64,000 bases of DNA from Gamarada debralockiae (lineage: Eukaryota; Ascomycota; Leotiomycetes; Helotiales; Hyphodiscaceae): assembly GCA_002803225.1 (NCBI GenBank), contig NXFV01000750.1:1-64000 (forward strand), written 5' to 3'. The position numbers were made by a program, and so were the translations under genes. The notes below the pieces were generated by a model that saw only the letters and a program-made list of their open reading frames with translations, made no database searches and was not told the origin of the DNA. Positions 1 through 10,442 of the stretch are shown one piece after another. The stretch's first letter is position 1, and the number at the start of each line of letters is the position of its first letter.

Positions 1-618
1 CTGCGCATTGTCCAACAAGAGGAGCCTTCAGAGGCCATTAACGCGCGCCGCCTTGCTGAGGTTGAGCAAGACCACGCTGTACATGAAACACTTCGCAACA
101 ACGCCCTGCCGACCACGACAAGCAATGTCTACTTGGCTGACGAGGACGAGGAGGAAGAAGAGATGGACGACGAGAACGATGATGATTTCTCCCTGCGCGC
201 CAAGTCATCTCGCAAAGGACGAGGAAACCGCAACCCCGCGAACGGTGTCCAAAAATCACGGGGCCTAACACACTCCAAAGGAGGAGTAACACTCAACTCG
301 AAGGGCCGCAAGAAGCGCAAGGACTACCCCTCATCCTGGGGCTGTCCAGGATCGCAAATGAAGATGAAGAAGCGTGTGCTCTGCGTCTTCGATGGTCCTC
401 GTCGTCTCTGGAAAGACGACATGATGCTTGATACGGACTACGAGGTCCGCATGAAGCTTGGTGACGATAAAGCATACGTCACAGACTTAGATGTACAAAC
501 GATGCGACGAGCAGACGGCTTCCACAATGCCACTGAAGAGGAGAAGGGCCAGTGGATCGCGGACGATCTTACTGGTGTTGATCTAGAGAAGCTGATGGAG
601 GTGAAGCGCGAGCTGTGA
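1..618 (+). CDS. 3' end of an acidic, probably nuclear protein (partial)
   Basis: The reading frame is open from the first base of the window and stops at 616-618, so only the last 205 residues are visible and the start lies upstream. The visible part has a long acidic run (D/E-rich, about residues 44-60), then basic patches rich in R and K (an RKKRK cluster near residue 101) that could be a nuclear localisation signal. After these comes a more ordered C-terminus with a WGCPGSQMKMKKR stretch and an acidic/hydrophobic end. Alternating acidic and basic low-complexity segments are common in chromatin and transcription factors, but I do not recognise the family. No intron is needed in the visible part. 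Confidence 0.6.
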   Translation: MRIVQQEEPSEAINARRLAEVEQDHAVHETLRNNALPTTTSNVYLADEDEEEEEMDDENDDDFSLRAKSSRKGRGNRNPANGVQKSRGLTHSKGGVTLNSKGRKKRKDYPSSWGCPGSQMKMKKRVLCVFDGPRRLWKDDMMLDTDYEVRMKLGDDKAYVTDLDVQTMRRADGFHNATEEEKGQWIADDLTGVDLEKLMEVKREL

Positions 619-1170
619 CCTCCCTTCTCTCTTACGAGACATGTGTCATGAATACCTTCCTCTATTATTTTCATTTCGGCGCGTTTGGTTTTGGGATTAT
701 GTTTGGGATGAGATACCATTTCCAGCCACTGGCTGAGGGACAAGAGAAAAGCTACTTTTCGGACTCGGCATTGGCATGGGGCATGCACCAGAGTTACTTA
801 CACCTTCTGTTCTTGTGGAAAGATTTGAGCGTTATTTTATTTTTGTTCCTTCTACCTGTTCGGCCGCCGGCCGGTTCGATTATATAGCATAGGGTGGAAA
901 GTATACTTTTGTAAAGTAATTGTTAAATAAGAAGCTACTCTGAGAGATCATTCACACTTCCACTTCCCAATCATTGGCCTGTGAACTTCCCCTCCAAACT
1001 TCAGACGAGAATAAAAGACCACTCTCCCCGCACTAATCCGCATCTGCTACTCAACTCGGCGGTGTCAAACGGCAGAGCCTTGCGTGCCCAAAAATCTTCA
1101 CCCCACTACCAACCCCTTGTGCCCCTCTATCTTGTCCCCCAAACCTACTCTCCACGCCCAGACCCCTAAA
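619..1170. other. Intergenic region with no gene seen
   Basis: It holds the 3' flank of the acidic protein gene and the 5' flank of the methyltransferase. The last 150 bases before the ATG at 1171 are C- and CT-rich, as is usual for promoters and leaders of filamentous ascomycetes. The short open frames here have no recognisable content. Confidence 0.5.
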
Positions 1171-2112
1171 ATGCTGACCGACAAAATCCGTCTCAGCGGC
1201 CCCGACTCCAACGACCCAGAAGACATCCTCTCCTCGTCCCTCGGCGTGATCTTTCCAGACGACAGTACGTATTCTTCCGGCAGCCTTTTTCCTTTATCCT
1301 AGACATTTCCCCTTTGATGCCCTATGGAGAACGTGATCCTGACTCGGACTTTCCGAACAGTAACAAACCAACACGGCGACCGGGAGAACTCCGTAATCTA
1401 CCTCTCTCCCAAATTCGGGTCCATAATCCTCTCTCTCGCTGACCCTCAAGGCGACGATAATAGACGGTTGTTTAGTCACTTTTTATGGAATGCTGGGTTA
1501 CAGTTGGCCGAGTTTATTGAGGAGGATGAGGAACATTGGGGTGTGAGAGGAGAGAAGGTGTTAGAGTTGGGCGCAGGAACTGGACTAGCGGGGATAGTGA
1601 GTGCGTTGATGGGTGCAGGAAGGGTGGTCATTAGTGACTATCCGGCGCCGGAGGTTCTTGCCAACATTGGCGCCAATATAAAACGAAACACTGAACCCCG
1701 TCGCCAACATCTCCAATCTGCAGAAATCAGAGTCGAAGGCCACGAATGGGGCGTCCTCACCGACCCATTCTCCGTGAAGAATAAGGAGGTCTTCACTCGG
1801 TTGTTAGTAGCGGATTGTCTCTGGATGCCCTGGCAACATTCGAATCTCCTGAAGAGTATAAGATGGTTTTTGGCGGAGGAGGGGAAGGCGTGGGTTGTGG
1901 CTGGATTCCATACGGGGAGGGAGAAGATGCGGGGTTTCTATGAGGAGAAGGCGTTGAGGGAGGTGGGATTGGAGATTGAGAGGATTTGGGAGAAGAATGC
2001 GGATGGGACGGAGAGGAAATGGGTTGCTGATAGGGGGGTGGAGGATGTTACGGAACGGAAGAGATGGCTTGTTGTTGCTATTTTGAGGAGGAGGAGTGGT
2101 GGGATGAGATGA
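1171..2112 (+). CDS. Family-16 (METTL21/Nnt1-like) SAM-dependent methyltransferase
   Basis: Exons 1171-1264 and 1361-2112 give 281 residues. The intron has a GTACGT donor, a CTGAC branch site and a GAACAG acceptor, and the phase is exact. Motif I of the SAM fold is VLELGAGTGLAGI, followed by an ISDYPAPEVL strand. The acidic DYP after motif I is typical of the fungal group annotated as nicotinamide N-methyltransferase (Nnt1), which belongs to the protein-lysine methyltransferase family 16. The FSHFLWNAG segment before motif I and VADCLWMPWQH after it are also family features. The likely role is methylation of a protein, possibly a translation factor, in the cytosol. The substrate cannot be read from the sequence, and the nicotinamide label may be historical. 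Confidence 0.85.
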
Positions 2113-2588
2113 AGGATTGTGATGAGAAAACGATGTGAGGAAAGAGGATATGTTGGGAGTTTGCAGGGAAGAAAAGCTAAGGGGGACTGTCTTTGAGACG
2201 GACAGACAATTGTCGACTCAGGAGACTAAGTGTCCAGGATGTTGAACTGGGCCAAGGTGAGCTCTACTTGAAGCGTTCAGAATAAGAAAGCGATCATGAA
2301 GGTAGAAGAAGCATATGAAATATCCCTATCTCTGAATCTTTCGAAGGCAATGAACGATTGAAAACCGCCTTTTTGAATCACTGAAGGGGATGGAATGATT
2401 CATTTCTCAAATGTCAATTCTCATAATAGGTTCAGCAATGGTATCATAGCGCGGCAAGTATCTCCCCCAAAATCCCAAAATCCAGATGCAAAGTAATGGC
2501 ACACATTGTGATCACTCAAACTCATTAAGCGATTTGCAATATGACCCTGGGTACCCATATCCGGGTCGGTCTAAACGATTCAAATACT
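2113..2588. other. Convergent intergenic region
   Basis: This lies between the stop of the methyltransferase (+) and the stop of the next gene (-), so it should hold both 3' ends. It is A/T-richer than its flanks and I see no gene in it. Confidence 0.5.
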
Positions 2589-4444
2589 CTAATGACCAAC
2601 CTCCTCAGCCTGCACAACACACTTGACGACTCCATCCATGAACTCGTTCTCCTCGACCACTGCAATGGCACTCTTCCAGTCATCTTCGTTGCCTATGTCC
2701 ATCATACCACCGGGCCCCAGGATTTTGATACAGCTAAACTTCAAGTTCTCGTCCTCGATGATGGTATCAACATTCTTGACCAAGCTGAAGAAATCGGGGC
2801 AGGAAGTTGGCGTTAGGGTAACCTCGGGCTTGATTCGACGACGGTCTCGCATAATGTTGACAAGGTACTTGGTAGTTCCGTCACCGGCTCCTGTTGAGAG
2901 TCTGCCACCCCCCGGGTCGACATTGTTGGTTTGGGTTTGAGACAGTGAGGATTGATTTGCGTTTGACGATTCGTTGACGTTATAGTGGTATTGGTTCAGC
3001 TTCGGATCGATGACGGCTGGATATGGGGAGGGGGATGGTGCACTAAGTCGTTGGCCGCCGTTGGGACGTGGAGTACCTTCTTCGGTTGGAGTTGGGGAGC
3101 CTTGGCTCTGAATCTTCTTGGTACCTGGAACTCTTTTCGTCGTTGCTTGCGGATTACCCTTGCGAGATTCGCTGGCGTAAATGCGCTGTCTCTCGTTGGT
3201 GACCATACGGCGTAGAAGAGGAGTGACCAGTGATATGACCCTAGAGATAAGAGGTGAGTGACTGCTCAGTCTGAATGAAGAATTGCATCGAAGGATAATT
3301 GGAGGGGTATGGTGGAGAGTGTTTTGAATTGTTCAATTCGAGAGAACAATTCTGATGAGATGATATGATAGGGGTTGATCCATGGGATCGTTCAATAAGG
3401 GGAAACTCGACTTACTTGTGCTTCAACTCAGGCCATTTCAACTTTCGAGTTTCTGCTCCAGGCGCAGACGGTCCCCAACACTTATTTCCCCAACCTTCAT
3501 CCTCGAGGAATGATTCCACGCAGCCAAAAAGCTTTAGCTTCGTCATATCCGTGTCTCCTTTGCCTCTATTGCCGACGCAATCGCTCCTCTCTGGAAAGTC
3601 ATCGTCCAACATGTACTTTTTGGCCGCAGCTTGAAGTTGAAGAAACTGTTCGGCATTCAACTCTAGGGAGGTGTAGACCTTCGCCATCGGTGGTCCTGTA
3701 GCAACTTAGTATGATAAACACGAGTGAAGATTCGAACTTACTTGTATACTTCTTAGACGCCGCAGAAGGTCGCCGGAAAAGTGCAGCAGCAGAGTGTACT
3801 CCCAAAGCTCTTGCGTCGGCCGTTCCAATTGGGGTTTGTCTCTCAACAGCTCCATCTTCATCAACTTCTTCTCCATATTCTGGTCCCCATATCTCGCGCT
3901 CTCTAGCCAATGCCTCCGCCTCCTCATCTTGCGCTTTCTTCTTCTTCTTCTGTCTCTTGTAACGGGGGGTGACTATGAAGCCGACACTCTCATCTTCATC
4001 TTCTTCTTCGACCTGTCGTCGCTTTCGCTTTGCGCGCGTAGCTGTAGTCTTGCTCTTGAGGGCGTTCTTAGGGGAATGGATTTGGTTGGGGGTTGTCGCG
4101 TCGGGTTTGTTCTGACCTCGACTGGCCTGCGCGGCTTCTTCTCCATCGGCAGTCGCGACGGCCTGCAAGAGACTCTCAAAGTGACGTTCGGAAGTGGCAG
4201 GAGCTTCCGAAACGGTAGGAAGCTCGGAAAGGGCAGGATGTTCGCTGCTAGAAGGATGCTCGAAATCGGCAAGGCTTTGGAGTAAAGTTGCAGGGTCTAG
4301 CTCTTCGAAGCTGGTCGATTGGCCATTGTCGCCATAACCGTACTCATCAGCGGATCCATTTCGCGCAATGTCTTGTAGGAGTTGTGCTTGTTGCTCTGAA
4401 GTGAAATCGGGGTTGTTGTTGCTGGGGAGAGTAGCCGCCATCAT
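2589..4444 (-). CDS. Conserved fungal protein of unknown function, probably nuclear
   Basis: Three exons, 4444-3742, 3695-3416 and 3240-2589, give 544 residues. Introns of 46 and 175 nt use GTAAGT donors and keep the frame. Residues 1-230 are disordered, Q/S/E-rich, with basic clusters KRKRR and KRQKKKKK flanking an acidic run, which looks like a bipartite nuclear signal. Exon 2 encodes a compact block of about 110 residues that begins AKVYTSLELNAEQF and is rich in W, C and charged residues. It runs across the second splice site into a helix ending RRMVTNERQR. After a Ser/Pro linker, the last 90 residues form a second ordered block (YLVNIMRDRRRIKPEV to the end). I do not recognise either block as a named domain. 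Exon structure and composition argue for a real gene. Confidence 0.8.
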
Positions 4445-5079
4445 GCCGAAGTTGTAAACTTGGTAGTAGCTGGTGTTTGCGAGGTTTGCATTGATAAGTT
4501 AAGGAATGGTCCATTCTGATTCAACCAATGAAGGTCCATTGTGAATCATTTCTGGGCATGGGTCGGAAAAGGGTTGTCGCGAAGAGAAGGCGGAGGTTGA
4601 GTTAATGCGAATGCCGACGTTAAACTTCTGGCCTTAATAATCGGGCTGAAACATGACAAAGGGGTGCGGCCTCTACTATGGCGGACTATTGGGAGAAAAT
4701 TGGTCAAAATCTCTGTATGAATGATACGATCCTGAAATTGTCCATTCTCTTTGAGCAATCAGACAGTGAACGGAAATCTGTATTTGAGTGACTGATTCCG
4801 GTAGCGGCCCCCTTTCTTTGACAATTCTCCCTACAATTCTACTTCTATGTGCAATTAAAGAATCCCAATTATTTTGGCCAAAATGCCTTTGGTCTCAGCC
4901 ATATATGGTTACTCAATTTGATTGGATGATTTTTCTGGTACTGTATTCTCGGGCCGTCCGGACTGCGTCACTTGAGACCGTCGAATTCGTTCAAAACCCC
5001 TCCACGATTCAAAAGGACAGCCTTCACTTGAACCTACAAAGACCCTCCTACCGAATTCAATGGAGACATCTACGCCCTC
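4445..5079. promoter_or_regulatory. Divergent promoter region
   Basis: 635 bases separate the divergent starts at 4444 (-) and 5080 (+). Both genes must take their 5' signals from here. I see no clear TATA box and no convincing coding region. The open frame on the + strand from 4788 runs into the LMBR1 gene in another frame and is taken as chance. Confidence 0.45.
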
Positions 5080-7559
5080 ATGATAGGCATTACAGCAAAC
5101 CCATCCCCAGTGGGGTCAGTGATCTTCTCTCTGATCTCACTCCTGGTGATCAGTCTCGCAGTTCTCCTGATCTTGCGCCACTACCTCCCCTTACGAACCA
5201 CGCCCGCCTACCTCCTCGTACCTATCTTCTTTGCGCTATGGCTGCCGGCCAGTATCGTACTTCTTGTGCCTATAGATCTTGCTTCCATCGCAAGAGAGGA
5301 CGATGCGGGAAGCAGAGGGATATGTCTACCTGATCGAGTACTTCTGGTTTCATGGCGCATATCTTACTGGCTTACATTCGCCTTGACTTGGTGCGTTCAA
5401 CACATTTGAAGGACTACGACAGTATTAACAGGCACAGGTTCATCCTCCCTATCCTTGCCGAATACGCCGATGCAGGATATCGAGACCCTAAAGGACGACT
5501 GCTATTCTCCCTACGCGCGAACGCCCAGTACCAAGCCATAGTCTTTGGCTCTGCTATTGCTGCAGGCATATATATTTTTATATCCTCCCGTGTGTCTATG
5601 GAGTCGCTGAAAAGTCTGGTTATGGCGCTGGCATACTGTTGGGGGTTGACACTGGCTATCTATCTGATGGGTCATGGGCTTGTTGCGATTCCAAGGAGGC
5701 TCTTCAGAAATGCTAGCCTAAGTGGGAAGTTGAAGCGGATACAGTCAAATGCGGCGAAGGTCCATGAGAAAATGGAGGATGCGATTCAAAATCTTGAGGA
5801 TCTTGAAGCGCAAGTCGTGGAATTGAGCCAGCGGAAGACGGGTTCTGCAAGGTATGTTTTTCTGAGAAGCATTCTTCTCAGCAGTATTGATGAGTTCCAA
5901 TCCTTCAAATTTTATTGACCGATTACTGGAATTCATGACGCTAGCTTTCCTCCATTCTCTCGACTCGATTGAGCGAGCACTGATTCGAAGTTCATAGGGA
6001 CTTCAAAGATTGGATCGATGAGCTTGCGGAGGATTCGCACCTTCCAGAGTCGCGGCCCCGCACTCTCAGTCGACGAATGTCAAACCCTCGCATTACTGTC
6101 CCAAATGTCATTACTGAACGATATCTGGCCGACCTGAGCCGCCAACTCGAGTAAGTCTCAAAGTACTCATTTCACATTTGGCTGGGCTCACGAATCTCAA
6201 TTCGTCACCTATTTTGAGCGATTGTTAGAAGTCATTGGACCTGCTCAATTCCAATCTTTCACCTCAATTGAACGATTCTTGGAACTCGATGGATTCCTAG
6301 ATTCCAATCCTTCATATCTATTGAGCGATCACTGACTTCGAAATTTCAGTCGAGCTCGACATACCCGGGCAAGGTATGTCGACGAATGGGACCAAATACT
6401 ATACGACGCAGTGGAAACTCAGGCGGTCATCGACTCGGCAGCTTCAAAACGTGTAGAAATCGGGCAAAACTCACCTCATACCTCGATTTTAGAACGCTTT
6501 ACGATCCTTACCCCTTACACTCGCTACCTCTACAAGTACTGGTTCGTCCCCTATATGAGGATGTTCTTCGGATTCTTCTTTTCGCTCGCATCTATATGCA
6601 TTATCTGGTCCGAAATCATCAAGCCAGTCAACCCGCATTTCTCAATAATCGCCCTCACTGTTGTTCACCATCCAGAGAGTGATGGTGGAGCTATCGGATT
6701 CGCTGGACAGGTTATTGCATCCTGCTGGATTCTATACATGTGTGCGGCTGCTCTAACATCCTTGACCGAAGTCAAGGTATGGAGAGGACGAGCATTGGTT
6801 AAGAGAAATACGCACGGAGAGAGCGCTATGTGGTACGCCATGCAAGTCGCTAAACTAACGGTTCCCCTATCGTTCAACTTCGTCACATTCCTGGATCCAG
6901 ATATCTACACATACACGATTTTCTACGAATTCCTTGGACATTTTATCAGATTCACTCCTCTTGGGAAGTGGTTTGATGCACTTTTCCCAATGTTTATCTT
7001 GGTCCCTGTCTGTGCCACGCTCTTCAATCTCTATGGGAAGGTTAAGAATTGCATTGGATACGGAGCAGTAATCGACGACGAGGACGAGGAAAATGATACT
7101 GGATATGGAACTGGTACTTGGCGCGAGGGACGGGACTTGATCGAGAGAGAACTGAACGGACATTCATCTCTAGGACGACTCCCAGGAAATGCAGACAGAC
7201 ATTCTGTTCCCAACAATCCGAACAATCGGACAGCGCCCAGCCTCTCAGTACCACCCGCCGAACGAGCTCGTTCATTAGGCCAGCAATCAGCTTCATCATC
7301 AGCATCCAGACCTCGTCCGGATCCTCAGCAAAGGCAGCCAAAGGAACCCGAAGACGAGAATTTCTTAGAAGGATTTGCACACCGGGTGAAGAACACTTTT
7401 GATACCATCCAGACCCCTAGGTGGATTCAGAACGTTGGCGAGGGTATCAAGAGACCAAAATGGATGGGAGGGGATGAGAATGAAGGCCAACCGAGTGGAA
7501 GCGGACGCGATTTTACAAGCTGGTTTGCTGGCAGGCAGGAAGGAAGAGTCAGGTTATGA
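5080..7559 (+). CDS. LMBR1 domain (LMBD2-like) multi-pass membrane protein
   Basis: Exons 5080-5390, 5438-5851, 5998-6150 and 6350-7559 give 695 residues. All three introns are phase-consistent, and the last two are long (146 and 199 nt) and contain repeats (see separate entry). The N-terminus is a membrane segment (VIFSLISLLVISLAVLLIL), followed by the family core with GICLPDRVLLVSWRISYWLTF and then a GYRDPKGRLLFSLRANAQYQ loop. A coiled coil lies near residues 210-240. Further membrane segments follow in exon 4 (FFGFFFSLASICIIWSEI, FAGQVIASCWILYMCAAAL, LFPMFILVPVCATLF). The C-terminal 150 residues are disordered and S/P/R-rich. LMBR1 proteins are membrane proteins with roles in trafficking and signalling; the exact fungal role is not settled. 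The ATG at 5080 is chosen because the upstream ATG at 5060 meets a stop after seven codons. Confidence 0.9.
5852..6349 (+). repeat. Related repeats inside introns 2 and 3 of the LMBR1 gene
   Basis: Introns 5852-5997 and 6151-6349 share a repeated module: TTCCAATCYTTCA followed about 10 nt later by ATTGA(G/C/A)CGATYNCTG. The second part occurs at about 5914, 5968, 6213, 6266 and 6320, and the first at about 5895, 6249 and 6302. In intron 3 the modules are spaced about 53 nt. Exon 3 between these introns does not carry the module. The last copy in each intron lies where the branch site should be (ACTGA just before the acceptor). Confidence 0.7.
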
Positions 7560-9113
7560 AATCACGGTCGTTTTGAAGCATAGCGAGGGAGTTTGTAAAC
7601 TAGACTTGATGATACGCTTGATTTTGCTTACTAATTTACTTAATGTTGGAGGACAGACATCCGTACTAATGGCTTTCCCTTTTCTAGAATTGAGTATGAT
7701 CCTCCCAACCGGGTATGGAAATCCCCTACTTGCTTGAACCATCATGAACGGTTTCGAATCGAGGAGATTCGCAGCAGGACTGCTTGAATGACAATATAAG
7801 GGGATCCTTAGAAGTTTGAGAGAACGAGTGGCTAGATCGATTTACTGCATCGTCCGTGACATCAAAACCACCGCACTCGGATGGTATACGAATATTAGAC
7901 ACTGCGCCTTCGGATCAAGGCATCAGAGATACAAAGAACGTTTTGGAGCTGGTGAGAGTGCGAACTCGGATCCGGAAGCAAGGCTGATCACTAGTGAGCG
8001 CACATGAGGATAGACAATCGAGTTAGCAAGAGGAAGAGAATGAAGGTTTCATCATGCAAGACATCGGCTTATCTACCGATCAGGAGACTTGTATGACTAA
8101 CAGATCAAGCAATTCAAGTTTTGCAAATGAGATTGTAATTCAGAACGATCCTCTTGATTGGCATCTATAGACCTCGTTCGTATTCAGCAGTCTTGGAAGG
8201 CTCTAGCGATTCTTAATCTCCGCAAAATTAACATATATAGGACGAAATGAAACAGTACTTAGATCACGATGTAGAATACAATACCTTTCTCTTGGCCACA
8301 TCATTTCATGCCCACAGCCTAACAGCTTGGAATAACGTAGGCTTGAACCCCTTTAGTGGTTATCTCTTTGAACTTCCGAGAGAAATGCAATGATTCATAT
8401 TGAATGCCAATATCTCTGGTATAGTTCCTTCCCTTGTATGTATGGACGAACTCGTTGCTCTCTTGAGCCCTAGAAATGGCCTTGCCATGCATGACATTGT
8501 TCCTTGTACATATAATAGATTTGCGTCACCTAACCGTCGCTTCTCTCCCATACAATCACCAGATACAGCAAGCTAAGAAGAGAACATTTGATCCCTTAGC
8601 ACGTCAAGCCCTTGTAGATATCATACATTGAAATTCAGAAATTATCAAAGAGGAAAACGGAAATAATCTGAGCTACTCCGCGAGGGCAATGTATGAGACA
8701 AGATCCTCTTCTGAGAACCTTCTTCCATCTGCAAACGAGATCTCGAGGGTGCCACTGACATCTCAGAAACCTCATTGCTTCATTTTCAAAGGATTAATTG
8801 AGATAAATTTCTATCTGATTGAATCTTCCAAAAATTGGAAAATAAAGGAACTGTCCGAAAGATGCCGAATTTGGCAACAAACACCGCATCATCTCCGAAC
8901 TTGGCAAGAAGGGACTTCACTACCGAACCAGGGTAGTTCATCCTGCCATATCCAGCGATTGCGGGGCAATTTTAGGAGTGAGGGGTCGAAACTGAAAATC
9001 GTCACTCATAAACCATCAAGAAACCCAACTTCCCTCAAATTTCTGCCCAACCGTCCCCTCCAATTCCCTTCTCCAACCTCCTTTCAAACGAAGCCTTTTT
9101 AAAACGAATCCAC
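7560..9113. other. Intergenic region with no gene recognised
   Basis: 1.55 kb between the LMBR1 stop and the S-formylglutathione hydrolase start, both on +. Open frames are short (longest about 137 codons at 8689-9102, ending just before the next gene) and show no recognisable domain or fungal codon pattern. The last 100 bases before 9114 are pyrimidine-rich. No tRNA-like box pattern was seen. Confidence 0.5.
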
Positions 9114-10168
9114 ATGTCCTTCAAAACCACAGCAACAATCGCCTCCTTCGGCGGCAAGCTCCTAAAACTAACCCACAATGCCTCCACCACCGGCTGCGAA
9201 ATGGCTTTGAATTTGTATTTGCCACCGCAAGCAATCCTGAGTGCTTCTGCACAGCATAAGGTTCCGGTTCTGTTTTATCTGGCGGGTTTGACGTGTACGG
9301 GCGATAATGGGGCTGAGAAGGGATTCTTTCAGTATGGGGCTAGTCAGAAGGGCATTGCTGTTGTTTATCCAGATACTAGTCCTCGTACGTATTTTCTGTT
9401 TATAGCTGATGGGTGTTGGGTGGAAGATTGAGGTAAGGAGATGGATTGCTAACGATTGAATGGTGGGGCAGGAGGATTAAAAATCCAAGGCGAAGACGAC
9501 TCCTACGATTTCGGTTCCGGCGCAGGCTTCTATATCGACGCAACCCAGTCGCCCTGGAAAGAAAACTACAAGATGGAATCATACATTACCTCCGAGCTTC
9601 CCAAGGCCCTCTTCTCAAGCTTTCCGGAACTTGACTCAAGCCGAGTCAGTATTACAGGACATAGCATGGGTGGACATGGTGCCTTGACGCTATACTTGAA
9701 AAATCCCGGCATGTATAAAAGTGTGTCTGCATTTGCTCCAATTGCGAACCCGAGCCAGTGTCCGTGGGGTGAGAAGGCGTTTAAGGGGTATATTGGAGAG
9801 GATAGGGAGGTTTGGAAGAAACATGATGCTACGGAGTTGTTGAAGGGTTGGAAGGCGGGGAGTTTTGAGACGCTGATTGATGTGGTGAGTTGGTTGTGAG
9901 AGGGGATAAAGTGGGATGCTGATGAATGGTAGGGAACGGGAGATAATTTCTACAAGCAGAAGCAATTGCTCCCTGAGAACTTCGCCGAGGCAGCGAAAGC
10001 GTCGGGGAATGAGAAGGGTTTGAATTTGAGGTATCAAGATGTGAGTGCTCTTTGTTTTCCGGGAGGGGAGGTGCTGACAAGAAGCAGGGATATGACCACT
10101 CATACTTCTTCATCTCAACCTTCTCAACAGACCACATCAACCACGCCGCAAAATATCTGTTTGCATAG
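9114..10168 (+). CDS. S-formylglutathione hydrolase (esterase D family)
   Basis: Exons 9114-9384, 9472-9884, 9933-10040 and 10088-10168 give 290 residues, the normal length for the family. It hydrolyses S-formylglutathione to formate and glutathione, the last glutathione-dependent step of formaldehyde detoxification in the cytosol. The alpha/beta hydrolase nucleophile elbow is GHSMGGHGA with Ser155. The acid residue is in GTGDNF (Asp232, first codons of exon 3) and the His is in GYDHSYFF (His268, start of exon 4). [10 protein letters not shown] near residue 60 is the conserved oxyanion-side strand. Introns of 87, 48 and 47 nt are all in phase, and introns 2 and 3 fall between whole codons. 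The protein ends AAKYLFA. The partner formaldehyde dehydrogenase is not in the window. Confidence 0.95.
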
Positions 10169-10442
10169 TATGTCAATCCTGCCATTACCAAGCCGGAAGC
10201 TCATCTATATAGAAGCGACGCACTTGGACGACAAAAGCTATAGACAAGGAACACACAATGAAGTTAAATTTATGAAAGCTACCTCTCCATCCTCCTTACA
10301 CCGAGACTGTGAAGTAAAAATGCCGCTGCCAATGCTAATTCCAATGCTTGTTGTGGGTATCTTTCCGTTCCTTGTTGCGCAGCAACTCCAAATGTTGTTT
10401 GTTTGATCGTAACATCATCAATCATAACCAGCTTTCAAAGCC

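Noticed and set aside
4788..5333. 181-codon plus-strand frame upstream of and overlapping LMBR1 exon 1
   Set aside because: The LMBR1 frame from 5080 has clear membrane segments and family motifs; this one has none.
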